Assembly: GCF_013450295.1 (NCBI RefSeq) | Contig: NZ_SKBR01000001.1 | Span: 2,182,501-2,246,500, forward strand | DNA: 64,000 bases | From: Streptomyces sp. AJS327 | Lineage (GTDB): Bacteria > Actinomycetota > Actinomycetes > Streptomycetales > Streptomycetaceae | Direction of reading: 5' to 3' | In this document: positions 24,399 through 32,744 of the stretch, piece by piece | How the letters are laid out: each line of letters begins with the position of its first letter | How positions within the stretch are numbered: the first letter of the stretch is position 1 | The notes under the pieces: model-generated | The model's input: the letters and a program-made list of their open reading frames with translations, nothing else | Database searches by the model: none | Told to the model about the DNA's origin: nothing | Position numbers and translations under genes: made by a program

Positions 24399-25177
24399 GG
24401 TGCCTCCTCGGGGTCGGTGCGACGATGTCCCGCCTTCCGGGGTGGCTCCGTGCGGCGCGTCCAAACCTCCCGGCCGCGCCCGCTCCGGTGCCGTCCGCCC
24501 CGGCCCTGGGGCCTGCTCCCGCCACGGCCGGGGCGAGCGCGGGGCAGCGTCCGGGAGACGCTGCCCCGTACGGGTGAGGAGGGGACGAGTCCGGTCCGCG
24601 TGGGCGCGGACCCCGGCGGGGACCACGGAGACAGGGGGCGAGGTCAGCGGACCGGACTCGGAGCGCGGGGCGGCGACCCCGGCGTTCCGCACGGCCGCCT
24701 GGCGGGCCGTGAACCCCCGGTGACCGGATGCTCCCCGTGGTCGCGCGGCACCCCCGGGTGACGGGAGAGGCGGCGCTACCGTGCGTGACGGAGGCCCGGG
24801 CCACGGGGCCCTCCCGGGAGACCGGAACGGTGGGGAACGGCCGTGGCGGCCGGGAGGACGTGGCGTGGCCGGCCCGGACCTCGGTGCCCCGCTCCCGCGA
24901 TCCCACCGCCCGACTTCCCGCGCCCCGCGCCTTGTTGGTTACCCCCAGGAGGGCGGGGCGCGGCCCGGCCCGGACGGCTCCTTCGCCCCGCGCGTCTCCC
25001 TCGTCCGGAACAGCCGCTTCCGTCCACGGGGTTGACCGCCGGTGTACCGGGCATCACCCCCTCGCAGCTCGCTTGCCGGAACCGCCGGGCCGGGAGAGAC
25101 CGTCCGGACGGCGTCCAGGCCGCCCAGCGCGGGATGCGTCCCCACCCGAAGCCACCGTGATCCCAAGGAGGTTCGAC
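24399..25177. other. Long non-coding divergent region
   Basis: Nearly 780 bases lie between the divergent small basic protein and a small membrane protein. Frames on both strands look like GC shadows with scattered Arg/Pro/Gly. The region around 24920-24960 is slightly AT-richer. I find no repeat or RNA gene I can name. Confidence 0.5.
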
Positions 25178-25387
25178 GTGGAGTGGTACGACTGGCTGTG
25201 GGGCGGCCTGCTGGGCCTGGGTCTGCTGGCCGAGGTGTGGGCGCTGCTGAACCGGTCCCGTGGCGACACCCTCTCGGAGCGCACCCGCGCCTGGTTCCGC
25301 ACCCACACCCGGCCCGGGCGGCTGGTGTTCGCCGTCGCCTGGACCGGCTTCGCGGGCTGGTTCCTGGTGCACATCCTCGCTGGCTGA
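25178..25387 (+). CDS. Small membrane protein of unknown function (69 aa)
   Basis: A 69-residue protein behind a near-perfect AAGGAGG box 7 bases before GTG 25178. It has two hydrophobic segments, 'WLWGGLLGLGLLAEVWALL' and 'VFAVAWTGFAGWFLVHILAG'. A basic/polar loop 'NRSRGDTLSERTRAWFRTHT' joins them and a short acidic N-terminus 'VEWYDW' precedes them. The strong ribosome binding site and membrane pattern support a real gene although no family is recognised. It appears monocistronic and divergent from the small basic protein. Confidence 0.75.
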   Translation: MEWYDWLWGGLLGLGLLAEVWALLNRSRGDTLSERTRAWFRTHTRPGRLVFAVAWTGFAGWFLVHILAG

Positions 25388-25761
25388 GCTGAGCGGCCCC
25401 ACCCCGTCCCGCTCCGGACCGCGCCCCCGGCGCGCGCCATAGCGGGAGGTGAACGCCCAGGCCACAGCGGGGCGTTCACACCGCGGCGCCGCCCGGCGGC
25501 GCCGCGTGCCAGGCCGCCGACGGGACGGCCCCGGGGTGGAGGAACAATGGGACGGCGCCGTGGGACGGCCGGGCCGGAGGGCGCGGCCGTTCCCGGAACG
25601 CGGCCGACGGCGGGCCCCCGCCAAGCCCGGCCGGGGCGCGGACGGCGGACCGGCCGTGGAACCCGTACGGGCCGGGGAACCGGTGTGCCCCGGGTGACCG
25701 GGGCACCTCCGTACGGTCGCCACGACCCGTGCGACGCGTCAGACCTGTGGAGAGAGGCACG
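25388..25761. other. Non-coding gap
   Basis: About 375 GC-rich bases before the PPOX gene. I see no protein-like frame, repeat or clear promoter. Confidence 0.45.
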
Positions 25762-26169
25762 ATGACAGCCCGGCACCTCGCTACCGATCCGGAGTTCCGT
25801 GCGTTCTGGGAGGAGCGGCACATCGGCTTCCTCAGCACCACCCGCCCGGACGGTGGTCCGCACCTGGTCCCCGTCGGGGTGACCTACGACCCGGATGCCG
25901 GGGTGGCCCGCGTCATCACCAGCGGTACCAGCCGGAAGGCGCGCAACGTGCGGGCGGCCGGGGGCGCCGCCCGCGTCGCGGTCAGCCAGGCCGACCGGGG
26001 ACGCTGGGCGACACTGGAGGGCACCGCCGTCGTCCGGGACGACCCCGCCTCCGTCTCGGACGCCGTCGCGCGCTACGCCCGGCGCTACCGGACGCCGCGG
26101 GAGAACCCGGGCCGGGTGGTCATCGAGATCACCGTCACCCGGACGATGGGCAACGTCCGGCGGCGCTGA
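25762..26169 (+). CDS. PPOX-class F420-dependent protein
   Basis: A 135-residue split-barrel protein of the PNPOx-like superfamily. It reads 'FRAFWEERHIGFLSTTRPDG' then 'PHLVPVGVTYDPDAGVARVITSG', followed by 'TSRKARNVRAAGGAARVAVSQ' (phosphate-binding) and 'RWATLEGTAVVRDD'. The 'SRKARNVRA' stretch is typical of actinobacterial F420-binding members (TIGR03618-like). ATG 25762 has GAGAGG upstream. It likely reduces or oxidises an unknown small molecule with F420H2 and appears to be transcribed alone. Confidence 0.88.
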   Translation: MTARHLATDPEFRAFWEERHIGFLSTTRPDGGPHLVPVGVTYDPDAGVARVITSGTSRKARNVRAAGGAARVAVSQADRGRWATLEGTAVVRDDPASVSDAVARYARRYRTPRENPGRVVIEITVTRTMGNVRRR

Positions 26170-26449
26170 CGCCCTCCGCCGCCCGTCCCCGGCCTCGGGC
26201 CCTCCGGGACCGCCGCCGGGGTCCGGGGGCCGCCGCCGGTTTCCCTCCGGGGAGCGGCCGCCCCGTCACACCCGTCGCCCGCTGGTCCGGCGCCGGCGGA
26301 ACAGACCTACCCGAAGGCCCAACTTCCCGCGGGCCAGGCCCAGTCCGCCGGTGGGTGCGGGGGCCGGAAGGCGAGGTGAGCGGGGACGTGGGGGCGGCCC
26401 GCTCTGACATACTTCGGTCTCCCATGGACTGCGGAAACAAGGGCGGGAA

Positions 26450-27142
26450 TTGGACAGCAGCCAGCAGTACCGGGGGCGCCGTGGCGAGAGCCCGCGCTCC
26501 CAGGCGCGCCGCGCCGAACTGATCGTCGTCGGGCGGACGTTGTTCGCCCACACCTCGTACGACGCGCTCTCCATGGACGACATCGCGCGGCAGGCGGGCG
26601 TCGCCAAGGGCCTGATCTACTACTACTTCGGCAACAAGCGCGGCTACTACCTCGCGATCATCGAGGAGTCCGTCGCGGAACTGGTCGACGGCGCGGCTGA
26701 TGACCCCGAACTGCCGCCGGGGGAGCGGGTGGAGCGCACGCTCGACGGATACCTGCACTACGCGCAGCACCACCAGGCGGCCTACCGGACCATCGTGACC
26801 GGCGGTGTCGGACACGACAGCCAGGTGCTGGCGATCCGGGACCGGGTCAGGGAACGGCTGTTGACCACCCTCGGCGAGGAGGTCTGGGAGGGTGCCGAAC
26901 TCCCGCCGCTGGCCCGGTCGGCGCTGGTGGGCTGGCTGTCCTCGGTGGAGGGGGTCACGCTGGACTGGTTAGCCCGCGGCGAACTCGAACGGGCCGAGGT
27001 GTGCGCGCTGTTGGTCAGCACCCTGCGCCGCACGCTGGAGGTGGTCGCGGAGTTCGGGGCGGGTCCCGCTCCGGTGCCGTCCGGCGCTCCCGCACCGCCG
27101 CGTCCCCGTCCCGTCCACACGGCGGGTTTCGCGGAGAGTTGA
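26450..27142 (+). CDS. TetR-family transcriptional regulator, TTA-containing
   Basis: A 230-residue TetR regulator. The N-terminal HTH is 'ALSMDDIARQAGVAKGLIYYYFGNKRGYY', the standard TetR DNA-reading helices. A helical ligand domain of about 150 residues and a Pro/Ala-rich C-terminal tail follow. The start is TTG 26450 preceded by AGGGCGGGA; no better in-frame start exists upstream. Codon 174 is TTA (26969-26971) in 'LDWLARGE', so full-length protein would need the bldA tRNA and appear late in growth. It converges on the chitinase gene. Its target and ligand are unknown. Confidence 0.87.
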   Translation: MDSSQQYRGRRGESPRSQARRAELIVVGRTLFAHTSYDALSMDDIARQAGVAKGLIYYYFGNKRGYYLAIIEESVAELVDGAADDPELPPGERVERTLDGYLHYAQHHQAAYRTIVTGGVGHDSQVLAIRDRVRERLLTTLGEEVWEGAELPPLARSALVGWLSSVEGVTLDWLARGELERAEVCALLVSTLRRTLEVVAEFGAGPAPVPSGAPAPPRPRPVHTAGFAES

Positions 27143-27203
27143 GGGCGCCGGTTCGCTCCCGCTCGTCAACGAACCGCCACGCGGCGACCGTTCGCGACGC
27201 TCG

Positions 27204-27241
27204 GTGCCCGGCCCCGCCGGGGGAGCGGAGGGGCCGGGCAC
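27204..27241. terminator. Hairpin terminator 1 between tetR and chitinase
   Basis: GTGCCCGGCCCC pairs with GGGGCCGGGCAC around a 14-base loop, located 3' of both convergent genes. Confidence 0.65.
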
Positions 27242-27253
27242 GGACAGGCGAGA

Positions 27254-27286
27254 GGGCGGAGCGGCATGTGGGGTGCCGCTCCGCCC
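27254..27286. terminator. Hairpin terminator 2 between tetR and chitinase
   Basis: A second perfect hairpin, GGGCGGAGCGGCA paired with TGCCGCTCCGCCC around a 7-base loop, 12 bases after the first. Tandem hairpins suggest efficient bidirectional termination. Confidence 0.65.
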
Positions 27287-27347
27287 CCGGGCCGACGAGC
27301 CGACCGGGAATTCGGCCCGCCGCGTGACGGGTGGTCTCAGACCGCCG

Positions 27348-28610
27348 TCACGAGATGGAGTTGATCAGTTCGCCGTTGCTGGTGTCGCCGCTGAGTTCCC
27401 AGAAGAACGTGCCGCCCAGGCCCTGTTCGCTGGCCCACGCGCTCTTGTCACCGATCGTCTTCGGGGTGTCGTAGCTCCACCACTGGTCGCCGCAGTGCGC
27501 GTAGGCGGTGCCGCCCGCCTCGCCCGTGGCGGGGCAGGACTCCTTGAGCTTCTTGTAGTCCTCGATGCCCGCCTCGTAGGTGCCGGGTGCCGCGCCGGTG
27601 GCGGTGCCGCCCGGTTCCTCCTGGGAGACGCCGGTCCAGCCGCGTCCGTAGAAGCCGAGGCCGAGCAGCAGCTTGTCGGACGGGATGTCCAGCGCCTTCA
27701 ACTTGCTGATCGTGTCTGTGGTGTTGAACCCCTCCTGCGGTATGCCGTCGTAGGCGGACAGCGGGGAGTGCGGCGCCGTCGGGCCCTGCGCGTCCCAGGC
27801 GCCGAAGTAGTCGTACGTCATCGGCATGTACCAGTCGACGTACTGCGCCGCCGAGGCGTAGTCGGTGGCGTCGATCTTCCCGCCGTCCGAGGCGTCCGCC
27901 GTGATGGCGGCCGTGACCAGCTGGTCGTCCCCGAACTTGGCGCGGACCGCCCTCATCACGTTGGCGAGGGCGTCGGGACCGCTCTCGTCACAGGTCAGCC
28001 CACAGGCGTTGGGGTACTCCCAGTCGAGGTCGATCCCGTCGAACAGGCCCGCCCACCGCTCGTCGTTCAGCAGCTGGTAGCAGGACTCCGCGAACGCCTC
28101 GGGGTTCTTCGCCGCCTCGGTGAAGCCGCCGGACCAGGTCCAGCCGCCGAACGACCAGAGGACCTTGAGGTCCGGGTGCTTCTCCTTCAGCTTGAGCAGC
28201 TGGTTGAAGTTGCCGCGCAGCGGCTGGTCCCAGGTATCGGCCTCGCCGTCGACGCTCTCCTCGGCGGTGTAGGTCTTCTCGTAGTCCGCGAAGCCGTCGC
28301 CGACGGTGCACTTGCCGCCCTGGACGTTGCCGAAGGCGTAGTTGATGTGCGTGAGCTTGTCCGCCGAACCCGAGGTCTCGATGTCCTTGACGTGGTAATC
28401 GCGGTCGTAGACACCCCAGTTGGTGAAGTAGCCCACCACCCGGTCCGCGGCCTTGCCGGAGGCGGCGCTCGCGGACGGCGAACCGGGCGCCTCCGCCGTC
28501 GCGTTGGGGGCCAGCAGTGTGGTGGCCAGTACGGCGGCGCAGGCGGCGCCGATGAGCGCGGCCACCGAGCGGCGCCAGCCGTGTGATCGTCTTCCGTTCC
28601 TTCGGAGCAT
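27348..28610 (-). CDS. Secreted family 18 chitinase
   Basis: A 420-residue single-domain GH18 enzyme. A twin-basic signal peptide ('RRNGRRSHGWRRSVAALIGA' then a hydrophobic core ending 'NATAEA') precedes a short Ala/Ser linker and the catalytic barrel. The active-site strand is 'DGIDLDWEYP' with the proton donor E198. 'VVGYFTNWGVYDR', 'KVLWSFGGWTW' and 'MTYDYFGAWD' are other GH18 marks. No chitin-binding or fibronectin module is present. The twin Arg could route it through Tat. I chose ATG 28610, with GAGGAG 4 bases upstream, over an in-frame GTG 28622. Its upstream dre-like sites suggest control by DasR and induction on chitin/GlcNAc. Confidence 0.95.
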   Translation of the reverse strand: MLRRNGRRSHGWRRSVAALIGAACAAVLATTLLAPNATAEAPGSPSASAASGKAADRVVGYFTNWGVYDRDYHVKDIETSGSADKLTHINYAFGNVQGGKCTVGDGFADYEKTYTAEESVDGEADTWDQPLRGNFNQLLKLKEKHPDLKVLWSFGGWTWSGGFTEAAKNPEAFAESCYQLLNDERWAGLFDGIDLDWEYPNACGLTCDESGPDALANVMRAVRAKFGDDQLVTAAITADASDGGKIDATDYASAAQYVDWYMPMTYDYFGAWDAQGPTAPHSPLSAYDGIPQEGFNTTDTISKLKALDIPSDKLLLGLGFYGRGWTGVSQEEPGGTATGAAPGTYEAGIEDYKKLKESCPATGEAGGTAYAHCGDQWWSYDTPKTIGDKSAWASEQGLGGTFFWELSGDTSNGELINSIS

Positions 28611-28732
28611 GGGTCTCCTCACGGGTGTGGGGGAGAGGAACGTGCCTGGCTCTGGTGCGTGAACGGTGCGGCCACGGGGCGAACCGGCGTGGGTGTCATG
28701 GGCACGCCCGCATGGCCACTCCGGGAAATCTA

Positions 28733-28769
28733 GATGGACTAGACCAGTCCGTCAATGGTTCGGACCAAT
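28733..28769 (-). promoter_or_regulatory. Two dre-like (DasR) operators upstream of chitinase
   Basis: On the minus strand ACTGGTCTAGTCCATC (28733-28748) and ATTGGTCCGAACCATT (28754-28769) match the DasR element ACTGGTCTAGACCAGT at 13 and 11 of 16 positions. Their centres are 21 bases apart, two helical turns, as in the direct repeats known from streptomycete chitinase promoters. The rest of the 28611-29023 gap shows no gene. Confidence 0.75.
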
Positions 28770-29023
28770 AGGGTTTCCGGTTTTCCCGGCCCCGCCGACC
28801 CGGGTCCGGGCGTCCCAACTCACAGCCGCCGCGCCGTGACGCGAGCACGGTGATCGGGCATACTCCACTCGTCCCCATCGCAGGTCATCCCCACCGCAAC
28901 CCGGGCGGGGCCGAGTTCGTGCGGTGCGTGCGCCCTGACCCCGCCAGGTCGGAGCCACCTCGCGGGGCGGGTCATCCCACACCCGGGTCGCCGCCATCGC
29001 CGTCCAACAGGAGGAGCGCCACC

Positions 29024-30196
29024 ATGTCCGAGTACGGTCCACAACCGGTCGACCGCGAACTCCCCACCGACGAGGCACGCGAACTCCTGGGCCTCGTACG
29101 GGACATGAACCGCCGTGAGATCGCTCCGACGGCGGCCGAGGACGAGGCGGCCGCCCGGTTCCCGCGCGAGGTCTTCGCGCTGCTCTCCCGCTCCGGTCTG
29201 CTCGGCCTCCCCTATCCGGAGGAGTACGGCGGCGGGGGCCAGCCCTACGAGGTCTACCTCCAGGTGCTGGAGGAACTCGCCGCCGCCCGCCTCACCGTGG
29301 GGCTCGGTGTCAGCGTCCACTCGCTCGCCTGTCACGCGCTCGCGCACTTCGGGGACGAGACGCAGCGTGCGGAACATCTACGCGCGATGCTCACCGGTGA
29401 ACTGCTGGGCGCCTACTGTCTCTCCGAGCCGTCCTCGGGGTCCGACGCGGCGTCGCTGCGCACCCGGGCGGTGCGGGACGGCGACGGCTGGGTGCTGAAC
29501 GGCAGCAAGGCGTGGATCACCCACGCCGGGGTGGCCGACTTCTACACCGTGCTCGCGAGGACGGGCGAGGCGGGGCCGCGCGGCATCACCGCCTTCCTGG
29601 TGCCGGGGGACGCCGAGGGGCTGAGCGCCGCGCCGCCCGAGCGCAAGATGGGCCTCAACGGATCGCCCACTGCCCAGGTTCACCTGGACGGGGTCCGGGT
29701 GCCGGACACCGCGCGGATCGGCGCGGAGGGTGAGGGCTTCGGTATCGCGCTGGCCGCGCTCGACTCGGGCCGCCTGGGGATCGCGGCCTGCGCCATCGGC
29801 GTGGCCCAGGCCGCGCTGGACGAGGCCGCCCGGTACGCCACCGGACGCGAGCAGTTCGGGCGTCCCGTCGCCGACTTCCAGGGGCTGCGCTTCCTGCTGG
29901 CCGACATGTGCACCCAGGTCGAGGCGGGCCGCGCGCTCTACCTCGCCGCGGCGCGCCGCCGGGACGCGGGCCGGCCCTTCGGGCGGCAGGCCGCCGCCGC
30001 GAAGCTGTTCTGCACCGACGCCGCGATGCGGGTCACCACCGACGCCGTGCAGGTGCTGGGCGGGTACGGCTACACCGCCGACTTCCCGGCCGAGCGGTAC
30101 CTGCGGGACGCCAAGGTGCTCCAGATCGTCGAGGGCACCAACCAGATCCAGCGCGTGGTCATCGCCCGGCACCTGCTGGGCCCGGAGAGCCGCTGA
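29024..30196 (+). CDS. Acyl-CoA dehydrogenase
   Basis: A 390-residue FAD-dependent acyl-CoA dehydrogenase. The N-terminal helices lead to 'GLPYPEEYGGGGQPYEVYL', then the first signature 'GAYCLSEPSSGSDAASLRT' and 'LNGSKAWITHAGVADFYTV'. The second signature region is 'AVQVLGGYGYTADFPAERYLRD'. The catalytic base is E370 in 'IVEGTNQIQ'. Start ATG 29024 follows AGGAGGAG. It catalyses alpha,beta-desaturation of an acyl-CoA and passes electrons to ETF. It is divergent from the chitinase and lies 520 bases before the lacI-ABC operon. Whether it serves that pathway is open. Confidence 0.93.
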   Translation: MSEYGPQPVDRELPTDEARELLGLVRDMNRREIAPTAAEDEAAARFPREVFALLSRSGLLGLPYPEEYGGGGQPYEVYLQVLEELAAARLTVGLGVSVHSLACHALAHFGDETQRAEHLRAMLTGELLGAYCLSEPSSGSDAASLRTRAVRDGDGWVLNGSKAWITHAGVADFYTVLARTGEAGPRGITAFLVPGDAEGLSAAPPERKMGLNGSPTAQVHLDGVRVPDTARIGAEGEGFGIALAALDSGRLGIAACAIGVAQAALDEAARYATGREQFGRPVADFQGLRFLLADMCTQVEAGRALYLAAARRRDAGRPFGRQAAAAKLFCTDAAMRVTTDAVQVLGGYGYTADFPAERYLRDAKVLQIVEGTNQIQRVVIARHLLGPESR

Positions 30197-30533
30197 CCGA
30201 GCGGGGGACCACGGGCGGTTCCCGGCGTCCCCCGCTCCCCGCGGCCCACTCCCGCCGCCAGTCCGGCTGACGGACCATCCGGCCGCCCGGTGGCCCGGCG
30301 CCCCAGGCGCCCCGGCGTTCGTATCGGCCCGTTCGCGCTCCCCGGGGTGCGGTACGGGCCGATCGGCGTTCCGCGCGCCGGGCGCGGGGGCCGGTGCCCG
30401 GCCGGTGGTGTGCCGGTGGACCTGGCGGGTGGCCGGGTCAACGCCCGCCGCCGGGGCCTGGCTTCCGGATCGAGGAGACGTCCGTCACAGCACGTATCGG
30501 CCATTGACGGGGACGCCGCTTCAGCGCAGTATC
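30197..30533. other. Non-coding region before the LacI operators
   Basis: About 340 bases downstream of the acyl-CoA dehydrogenase gene with no protein-like frame. The operator pair follows immediately and the 150 bases after it, up to 30717, form the lacI leader. Confidence 0.5.
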
Positions 30534-30566
30534 TGTAAACGTTTCCAGCGGCTGTAAACCTTTTCA
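30534..30566. promoter_or_regulatory. Two LacI-type operators upstream of the lacI-ABC operon
   Basis: TGTAAACGTTTCCA (30534-30547) fits the LacI/CcpA-family operator TGNAANCGNTTNCA at every fixed position. A second copy, TGTAAACCTTTTCA (30553-30566), differs only at the central CG. The centres are 19 bases apart. Autoregulation by the LacI protein encoded at 30718 is the natural inference. Confidence 0.78.
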
Positions 30567-30717
30567 CCACGCCGCCGGGGAAGCGCTCCGGTGCTCCGCC
30601 GTCCCGGCGGCCCCTCCGGCCCCCGGGCCCGGCGGGTTCGTCAACGGCCCGGCCGCCCGGGCACGTTCAGGTTCTGTCAGTCCCGCATCAACAGATGCCG
30701 ACATCGAGGGGGCGAGT

Positions 30718-31767
30718 GTGGCGATGGCGAACGGGTCACCCACCATCGTGTCGATAGCGGAACGCGCGGGTGTCTCCATCGCCTCCGTCTCCCGGGTGCT
30801 CAACGGGCAGGTGGTACGGCCCGAGACCGAGGCGCGGGTGCGCGCCGCCGCGGCCGAACTCGGCTACGTGCCGAACGCCGTGGCGCGATCCCTCAAGGGA
30901 GGCCACACCCGCCAGTTGACCTTCGCGATGCCGGATATCGGCAACCCGGTCTACGTGGCCATGGTGCGCGAGATCCAGGCCGTCACCAAGGCCGCTGGCT
31001 ACCGGCTGCTGCTGCACTCCACCGACGCCGTCGTGGACGACGAGATCGCCGTGGTGCGCAGCCTCGCCGACCGCACCAGCGACGGGCTGATCCTCTGCCC
31101 CATCCGCGTCGCCCCGGAGCACACCGAGGCGCTGGCGGCGGCGGCCGGACCCGTCGTCGTGATCGGCTCCCCGCCCGACGGGGCGCCGGTGGACTGCGTA
31201 CGGGCCGACTCGGTGACCGGCGCCGGGCTGGCGGTGCGGCACCTGGCCGAGGAGGGCAGGCGGCGGATCGCCTTCGTCAACGGCCCGCCGGACACGGTGC
31301 CCGGCCGCAACCGGTCCGCCGGATACCGCTCCGCGCTCGCCGAACTCGGCCTCGCGTACGACGCCGCGCTGGAGACCACCACCGCGTTCGGGGTGGACGA
31401 AGGGGCCCGCGCCGCGGGAGATCTGCTCGACGCCCGGCCCGACATCGACGCCTTCTTCTGCGCCAACGACCAACTGGCCCTGGGCGCGGCCCGGTCGCTG
31501 CACGCCCGGGACGTCCGAATACCGCGCGACATCGCCGTCGCCGGGATGGACGACACCTCGCTGGCCCGGGCCGCCTGGCCCCCGCTCACCAGCGTCGACC
31601 TCGGCTCGGCCCGCCGCGGGGGACTGGCCGCCGGGATGCTGCTCGACCGGCTCGCCACGGAGGGCGGGCCGTCCCGGGAGGAACTGCCGCCCCGGCGGGT
31701 GACGGTGCCGCCCCGGCTGGTGGTCCGCGCCTCCACGACCGGCGGCCGGGAGGTGACGGCGGCATGA
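30718..31767 (+). CDS. LacI-family transcriptional regulator
   Basis: A 349-residue repressor. The N-terminal HTH plus hinge reads 'IVSIAERAGVSIASVSRVLNG' then 'AAAELGYVPNAVARSLKGG'. The periplasmic-binding-protein-like domain follows: 'QLTFAMPDIGNPVYVAMVREI', 'RRIAFVNGPPDTVPGRNRSAG', 'DAFFCANDQLALGAARSLH' and 'DIAVAGMDDTSLARA'. Start is GTG 30718 (or ATG 30724) after GAGGGGGCGAG. Its 3' end overlaps the first permease start by 4 bases, so it is the first gene of the transporter operon. 'GNPVY' and 'RNRSAGYRSAL' resemble ribose/nucleoside-type sensors, but the effector is unknown. Confidence 0.92.
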   Translation: MAMANGSPTIVSIAERAGVSIASVSRVLNGQVVRPETEARVRAAAAELGYVPNAVARSLKGGHTRQLTFAMPDIGNPVYVAMVREIQAVTKAAGYRLLLHSTDAVVDDEIAVVRSLADRTSDGLILCPIRVAPEHTEALAAAAGPVVVIGSPPDGAPVDCVRADSVTGAGLAVRHLAEEGRRRIAFVNGPPDTVPGRNRSAGYRSALAELGLAYDAALETTTAFGVDEGARAAGDLLDARPDIDAFFCANDQLALGAARSLHARDVRIPRDIAVAGMDDTSLARAAWPPLTSVDLGSARRGGLAAGMLLDRLATEGGPSREELPPRRVTVPPRLVVRASTTGGREVTAA

Positions 31768-32744
31768 GCGCCCCGGCCACCCGCGCCTCCACCACCGGAC
31801 GCCGCGCGGCCCCCACCTCCCGCGGGCGCGGCACGCCGCCGCCCCGCACCCCCCGGCAGCGCAAGGCCGCGCTCGGGCTCGACGGCGGCGGCTGGTTCCT
31901 GTTGCTGCCCGCGCTGATCCCGATCCTGGTACTCAGCGTCGGCCCGCTGCTGTACGGCGTCTCGCTGGCGTTCACCGACGCGCAGACCGGGCGGACCAGC
32001 CCGACGCAGGTCATCGGCGCCGACAACTTCGTCGACCTGCGGTACGACTCGCTGTTCTGGGAGTCCTTCCGGATCGGCCTGGTCTGGGCGGTCTCCGTCA
32101 CCGCGCTCCAGTTCCTGCTGGCCCTCGGCCTGGCGCTGCTGCTCAACCAGAACCTGCGCTTCCGCTGGCTCGCCCGGACGCTCGCGCTGGTCCCCTGGGC
32201 CATGCCGGAGGTGGTGATCGGCATCATCTGGCGGCTCGTCTACCACCAGGACGCGGGCATCCTCAACAAGACGCTCACCGACCTCGGGCTCATCGGGGAG
32301 AACGTCGACTGGCTGACGAACCTCTCCCTCGCGCTCCCCGCGGTGATCCTCGTCGGGGTGTGGGCCGGGATGCCGCAGACCACCGTGGTGCTGCTGGCCG
32401 GTCTACAGAACGTGCCGCTGGAGCTGCGGGAGGCCGCCCAACTGGACGGCGCCGGGGTCTGGCGCCGCTTCCGGGCGGTCACCTGGCCCGCCATCGCCCC
32501 GGTGGTCGTGGCGATCACGGCGCTCAACTTCATCTGGAACTTCAACTCGTTCGGTCTGGTCTACGTCCTCACCAACGGCGGCCCCGGCGGCGAGACCCGC
32601 CTCCCGATGCTCTACGCCTATGAGGAGGCCTTCCGCTACGGCCAGTTCGGCTACGCCGCGGCGATGGGCCTCGCGATGATCGCGGTGATCGCCGTCTTCC
32701 TCACCCTGTTCCTGCGCAAGCGACTCAAGGAGGAGGCGGCATGA
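31764..32744 (+). CDS. Sugar ABC transporter permease (MalF/UgpA type)
   Basis: A 326-residue membrane permease of the carbohydrate-uptake-1 family. A Pro/Arg-rich cytoplasmic N-terminus of about 45 residues precedes six predicted helices. The EAA loop that contacts the ATPase is 'LREAAQLDGAGVWRRFRAVTWP'. ATG 31764 overlaps the lacI stop (ATGA) and is followed by the second permease with another 4-base overlap. No ATPase gene is present in the operon, so the shared MsiK-type ATPase encoded elsewhere is probably used, as is usual for Streptomyces sugar importers. Confidence 0.93.
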   Translation: MSAPATRASTTGRRAAPTSRGRGTPPPRTPRQRKAALGLDGGGWFLLLPALIPILVLSVGPLLYGVSLAFTDAQTGRTSPTQVIGADNFVDLRYDSLFWESFRIGLVWAVSVTALQFLLALGLALLLNQNLRFRWLARTLALVPWAMPEVVIGIIWRLVYHQDAGILNKTLTDLGLIGENVDWLTNLSLALPAVILVGVWAGMPQTTVVLLAGLQNVPLELREAAQLDGAGVWRRFRAVTWPAIAPVVVAITALNFIWNFNSFGLVYVLTNGGPGGETRLPMLYAYEEAFRYGQFGYAAAMGLAMIAVIAVFLTLFLRKRLKEEAA

